Below, piece after piece: positions 14,366-19,749 of a DNA stretch of 19,749 nucleotides (positions are counted from its first letter, which is position 1; each line of letters opens with the position of its first letter). A program made the translations under genes and the position numbers. The notes under the pieces were generated by a model. The model searched no databases and was not told where the DNA came from. It was given only the letters and a program-made list of their open reading frames with translations. Origin of the DNA: UBA6814 sp040753075 (GTDB lineage Bacteria > Desulfobacterota > Desulfovibrionia > Desulfovibrionales > Desulfovibrionaceae); assembly GCA_040753075.1 (NCBI GenBank), contig JBFMHA010000072.1, positions 1 to 19,749 of the forward strand, given 5' to 3'.

Positions 14366-16153
14366 TTAGGACCGGCTTTCCCGGCCGGTCGCCGGGAGGA
14401 GCACATGGACGGCGCTGCCCCGGCCGGGACGGGCCTCGGCCCAGATGCGGCCGCCGTGGCGCTCGACGATGAGCCGGCTCACGGCCAGGCCCAGGCCGGC
14501 GCCCTTGGGCTTGCCGGTCAGCGTTTCGCCGGACTGGTGGAACGTGTCGAAGATGCGTTCCCGCTCCGCCTCGGGGATTCCCGGGCCGGTGTCGGCCACG
14601 GTGAGGCGCACCGCGTCCCCGTCCCGGGCCGCGCGCACCTCCACCGCGCCGGCGGAGGTGAACTTCACCGCGTTGGACAGGAGGTTGCCGAGCACCTGGG
14701 CCAGCCGCTCCCGGTCGCCCGGGATGCGGGGCAGCCCCGGCTCCACCCGGACGATGCACTCCAGGCCCTTGCTCCGCAGGGGGCCGCCGAAGCCGGCCGC
14801 CGCCTCCTCCACCAGGGCCGGGACGTCCACCTCGGCCATGTCCCAGGCCATGGTCCCGGCCTCCAGCCGGGTGAAGTCCAGCACGTTGCTGATGAGGGCG
14901 TCGAGGTGGCCGGCCTCGGCCAGGATGATGTCCAGGTTCTCCCGGGCCTGTCCGGCGGCGTCCAGGGCCTTGGAGTCCGTCCCGCCGGCCAGGGCGGGGG
15001 CGATGCGCTCCTCCACCCGCCGGCGCACGATCTTGGCGAAGCCCAGGATGGAGGTGAGCGGGGTGCGCAGCTCGTGGGACACGGTGGACAGGAAGTCGCT
15101 CTTGGCCCGGTCCGCGGCCTCGGCCTTGGCCAGGGCCCGGTGCAGGGAGGTGACGGTGCGGGCGAAGGCCCGGTGCAGCACCGAGATCTCGTTGCCCGCC
15201 GGCGCGTCCCGCCAGCCGCGCATTTCCGCGGGCAGCGTCGAGTGCGCTTCAACGGATCCCGCCACCCGGGACAGGTGCAGGACGGGCTTGACCAGGCGGA
15301 CGTTCACGTAGCGGGCGAAGGCCAGGAAGGACGCCAGGATGAGCACCCAGCCCGCGAAGAAGGCCGCCAGGAGGTGGCGGAAGGGCTCCTGCGCATGGGC
15401 CAGGGAGCGGACCATCTCCAGGCGGAGGATGGTGGGCGGGGCCAGGGGCAGGGCCTCGCCGTGGGCCAGGAACTGATGCGTCTCGCCGCCCCAGGCGAGG
15501 TCCAGGGAGGTTCGTCCGTCCGGGGGCGCGCCGGCGGCGTAGCCCGTGGCCGGGAGCCACGAGGAGGCGGCCATGGGCGTGTCGCCGAGCCACAGGGCCA
15601 TGCCGGTGTCCCCGGGCCGGGAGAAGCTCTCGATGAGGGTCTGGTCCGGAAAGGGGGCCAGGGCCGCCAGGTGGCCCAGGGTCTGCCCCCCGGCCTTGAC
15701 CGGAATCAGCACCGCCAGGGACAGGCCGGCGTCGGCCAGGAGGAAGGCGTCCTGCGGGCCGCCCGGCTTCAGGGGCGGGGAGCCGGCGTCCGGCGGGAAG
15801 ACGGAGAAGGTCGAGCCGCCCGGCCGCAGGACCCAGAGCCGGGTGAAGGGGCCGGGCCGGGCGTTGGCCTCCAGGAACAGGGCGGCCTGGGGCGGCATGT
15901 CGAGTTGGAGGATGATCTGCAGGGCCTTGGACTCGGCCAGGTCGCGGGCGAGCTTGGTCACGGCCGCGTGCTCGCGCGCCAGGGACCTGGCCGCCAGGGA
16001 GGAGAGCCCGGCCAGGTCGCGGCGCAGGATGGAGCGGACCTGGTCGGTGGTGTAGAAGGAGAAGAACAGGAAGACCCCCAGGCCAACGGCCAGGGCCAGG
16101 CCCATGCCCAGGTAGAGGGTGCGGCGGATGGTTCCGGTGACGGGGATGCGCAT
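14366..16153 (-). CDS. Membrane-bound sensor histidine kinase
   Basis: A 595-residue kinase. Transmembrane helix 1 is at about 12-34 and helix 2 at about 261-283, enclosing a roughly 225-residue periplasmic sensor that resembles a double-Cache-type ligand domain. A HAMP-like linker (284-345) follows, then HisKA with H360 in STVSHELRTPLTSILGF, and the ATPase domain with N-box GNLLSNAVKF (N494), G1 box DTGPGIP (D521), F box FDTFHQS and G2 box GAGLGLAVS. No receiver domain is attached and no regulator gene is adjacent, so the partner is unknown. I use the ATG at 16153 because it begins just before helix 1; the frame continues to 16312 but adds a Pro-rich, unconserved leader. The ribosome site is poor, and a GTG four codons upstream is possible. 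It is divergent from the outer-membrane protein gene and upstream of the SulP gene on the same strand. Confidence 0.93.
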   Translation of the reverse strand: MRIPVTGTIRRTLYLGMGLALAVGLGVFLFFSFYTTDQVRSILRRDLAGLSSLAARSLAREHAAVTKLARDLAESKALQIILQLDMPPQAALFLEANARPGPFTRLWVLRPGGSTFSVFPPDAGSPPLKPGGPQDAFLLADAGLSLAVLIPVKAGGQTLGHLAALAPFPDQTLIESFSRPGDTGMALWLGDTPMAASSWLPATGYAAGAPPDGRTSLDLAWGGETHQFLAHGEALPLAPPTILRLEMVRSLAHAQEPFRHLLAAFFAGWVLILASFLAFARYVNVRLVKPVLHLSRVAGSVEAHSTLPAEMRGWRDAPAGNEISVLHRAFARTVTSLHRALAKAEAADRAKSDFLSTVSHELRTPLTSILGFAKIVRRRVEERIAPALAGGTDSKALDAAGQARENLDIILAEAGHLDALISNVLDFTRLEAGTMAWDMAEVDVPALVEEAAAGFGGPLRSKGLECIVRVEPGLPRIPGDRERLAQVLGNLLSNAVKFTSAGAVEVRAARDGDAVRLTVADTGPGIPEAERERIFDTFHQSGETLTGKPKGAGLGLAVSRLIVERHGGRIWAEARPGRGSAVHVLLPATGRESRS

Positions 16154-16259
16154 GGCTGCTCGCACGGCCGCCCCGGCGGGGCGCGCCTCCTTCCTTGGTA
16201 TACGCAAAAAACGCCGTAGCCAAGGGGGTCCGGGAAAACAAGGGGTTGTCTTTACGGGC

Positions 16260-16283
16260 TTGACAGAAGACCCCCCCCGGGGG
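16260..16283 (+). promoter_or_regulatory. Consensus -35 followed by a C8G5 tract upstream of the outer-membrane protein gene
   Basis: TTGACA (16260-16265) is a perfect -35 hexamer, but no good -10 is found at normal spacing; the spacer holds eight C then five G (16271-16283). This may be an activator-dependent promoter or a chance match. The homopolymer could alter spacing by slippage. Confidence 0.3.
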
Positions 16284-16326
16284 ATTGGGAGAGAAGGGGA
16301 GAAAGGCGACAACCGGGAGGTGGGCC

Positions 16327-16959
16327 ATGCGTACGTTCTGCAGGGCTGTGGCGGCCGGACTGGGGATCGCGCTGGCGCTCCTGGCCGGCGCGGCGTGGGC
16401 TGCGGCGGCGGCGGAGGAGGAGGAGCGGAGCAGGCGGGCCGATGCGGTGATCGTGGGAGTCTGGGGCGGCTGGCTTTCGGCCGAGGGCTTCCGGGAATGG
16501 TTCATTCCGCCCTTGGAGATGGAGGACCACTACCTGGCCGGAATCTCCCTGGGCCGGGAGCTGGTCCCCCTGGGACAGGTGTTCGTGGTGGAGGCGGAGC
16601 TCTACGGGGCGCACCACTGGGGTCCGTTCCGGGGAGACTCCCAGGCGTACCAGGAACTGGCCGGCCTGGGCCTGCTGCGCTGGCGGGAGATGCCCTGGGA
16701 CCGGAGCCTGGACACCAGCATCGCCTTCGGCCTGGGCGTGTCCGGGGTGACCGAGGACCCGGAGCACGAGCGCCGCATCAACGGCTCCACGGACCAGGTC
16801 CTGTGCGCCATGGCCCTGGAGTTCACCGCGGCCCTGCCCAGCCTGCCGGAGTGGGAGCTGGCCTTCCGGGTGCACCACCGCTCCGGCGTCTGGGGCCTCA
16901 TCGGCGACGTCAAGGGCGGGTCCAACTACCTCACCCTGGGGCTCAAGCGCCGATTCTGA
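16327..16959 (+). CDS. Outer-membrane beta-barrel protein, possibly lipid A deacylase-like
   Basis: A 210-residue exported protein. Residues 1-25 are a signal peptide (Arg-containing start, hydrophobic core GLGIALALLAGAAW, AWA cleavage site). The mature part has alternating amphipathic stretches and ends in YLTLGLKRRF, with the terminal Phe typical of proteins inserted by the BAM machinery. The segment FRVHHRSGVWGLIGDVKGG resembles the HxS region of PagL-type lipid A 3-O-deacylases and acyloxyacyl hydrolase-like proteins; the catalytic His and Ser could be the HRS triplet, but I cannot place the expected Glu, so activity is doubtful. The start is the ATG at 16327, with GGGAGG at its usual distance. 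It is a single gene ending in a strong hairpin, divergent from the sensor kinase. Outer-membrane location is fairly sure; enzymatic role is a suggestion. Confidence 0.75.
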   Translation: MRTFCRAVAAGLGIALALLAGAAWAAAAAEEEERSRRADAVIVGVWGGWLSAEGFREWFIPPLEMEDHYLAGISLGRELVPLGQVFVVEAELYGAHHWGPFRGDSQAYQELAGLGLLRWREMPWDRSLDTSIAFGLGVSGVTEDPEHERRINGSTDQVLCAMALEFTAALPSLPEWELAFRVHHRSGVWGLIGDVKGGSNYLTLGLKRRF

Positions 16960-16972
16960 CCCCCGCAAAGGC

Positions 16973-17004
16973 GGAAACCCGGCAGGGGTGAATGCCGGGT
17001 TTCC
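16973..17004 (+). terminator. 12-bp perfect stem-loop after the outer-membrane protein gene
   Basis: GGAAACCCGGCA (16973-16984) pairs without mismatch with TGCCGGGTTTCC (16993-17004) around an 8-nt loop, 13 nt after the stop codon. No U-run follows (the next bases are T and a G-run), so it may work as a 3' stabiliser or a non-canonical terminator. Confidence 0.65.
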
Positions 17005-17505
17005 TGGGGGGTGGGTGCGTAACCGTGGACGTGTCCGCCGGGGGAGGCGGAGGTCCTCGTAGGGATGCGTCGAAAGGAGGGACCGGGGACGCCGGGCAGG
17101 GTCGGCCGGTCGCCGGCTCGCGGGGAGCCCGTCGCCGGCGGTGGGAGCGCCGCTCGCGGGGTGGCGCCGCCGCCTGAGGCGTTGTCCGCGGCCCGGGGTG
17201 AAGCGGGCCGGCGGCGGGCGTGGTCGGCGTTGCCTATAGGCCCGGCCGGAGCCCCGATCCCTCTTTTTTCACTGAACTCGGCTCCCTTGTAATTTATTTC
17301 ACAAACGGCGACAAGGGGAGGGCTGAAAATAAAATTCAATAAAAAACAACATGATATGCCGTGCAGTTGAAAAAAGATGCACGTCAAGCCGGGATGATGC
17401 TTTTGGGAGTACGGGAGGGCCGGATCCCGAAGAGCGCGGCATAGCGGGGGATATCTCCGGCGCATGCGCTCCGCATCTATTTGTGAAAAAACGAACTACC
17501 GGAGG
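17005..17505. other. Gene-free stretch between convergent genes, with an AT-rich patch
   Basis: About 500 nt with no convincing coding frame. The first part (to about 17250) is very GC-rich; 17260-17400 turns abruptly AT-rich, with runs such as AATAAAATTCAATAAAAAAC. A 6-bp hairpin, CGTGCA (17360-17365) with TGCACG (17378-17383), has a 12-nt A-rich loop. A longer-range pair, CCCTTGT (17284-17290) with ACAAGGG (17311-17317), is also present. Both flanking genes end here, so this is not their promoter region. A small RNA or a foreign remnant is possible. Confidence 0.5.
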
Positions 17506-17527
17506 GAGCCCCGCCGGGCATGGGCTC
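17506..17527 (-). terminator. Possible terminator of the RNase R gene
   Basis: On the minus strand GAGCCC (17522-17527) pairs with GGGCTC (17506-17511) around a 10-nt loop, 6 nt after the stop codon. A T-run (17486-17491 region) follows only 14 nt further, so it is at best a loose intrinsic terminator. Confidence 0.35.
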
Positions 17528-17533
17528 GGGCGT

Positions 17534-19749
<2,216 letters not shown>

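Noticed and set aside
14405..16219. Plus-strand open frame of 604 codons opposite the histidine kinase
   Set aside because: Antisense low-complexity product; the minus strand carries the H, N, G1, F and G2 boxes.
16926..17465. Minus-strand open frame of 179 codons in the gap before RNase R
   Set aside because: No ribosome site, no recognisable domain, and the product mixes an AT-rich part with a Pro/Arg/Gly-rich low-complexity part.

Overview
The window looks like a chromosomal segment of a very GC-rich, Gram-negative, probably anaerobic bacterium. Desulfovibrionaceae or a close deltaproteobacterial relative is the best guess. The reasons are the gene order nifU-nifS-cysK-cysE (an order I recall from Desulfovibrio), a stand-alone hemerythrin, a ferredoxin-nitroreductase fusion, the relic of a rubredoxin gene, and an outer-membrane protein ending in Phe. 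This is judged from protein motifs only; no database was searched. I see no rRNA, tRNA, CRISPR array or insertion sequence.

Layout: (1) 1-2204, minus: the N-terminal part of a large multi-spanning membrane protein cut by the window edge. (2) 2382-3618, plus: a response regulator with a PAS-like C-terminal half, then a hemerythrin with its own promoter. (3) 3842-7743, plus: a tight operon of NifU scaffold, NifS cysteine desulfurase, CysK and CysE. CysE and CysK make cysteine, NifS takes sulfur from it, and NifU assembles the Fe-S clusters. (4) 7743-7872: a 65-bp tandem duplication with AT-rich terminator hairpins where cysE meets convergent genes. (5) 7861-8980, minus: a small zinc-ribbon protein and a glycosyltransferase. 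(6) About 9030-9181, minus: a frameshifted rubredoxin relic. (7) 9281-10117, plus: a 2x[4Fe-4S] ferredoxin-nitroreductase. (8) 10136-11636, minus: a lower-GC islet with a HigB-type toxin, a HigA antitoxin carrying an ImmA/IrrE-type protease domain, and a perfect palindromic operator. (9) 11720-16153, minus: a SulP transporter with N-terminal zinc ribbon and C-terminal STAS and cyclic-nucleotide domains, preceded by a membrane histidine kinase. (10) 16327-16959, plus: an outer-membrane beta-barrel protein somewhat like lipid A deacylases. (11) 16960-17533: a gene-free stretch with a long hairpin and an AT-rich patch. (12) 17534-19749, minus: RNase R, whose start lies outside the window.

I find no clear new multi-gene defence or biosynthetic system. 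The most interesting items are the toxin-antitoxin islet with a near-consensus promoter inside the toxin gene, the four-domain SulP protein, a four-cysteine motif in CysE, the rubredoxin relic, the duplicated gene end plus terminator, and several unexplained palindromes next to promoters.
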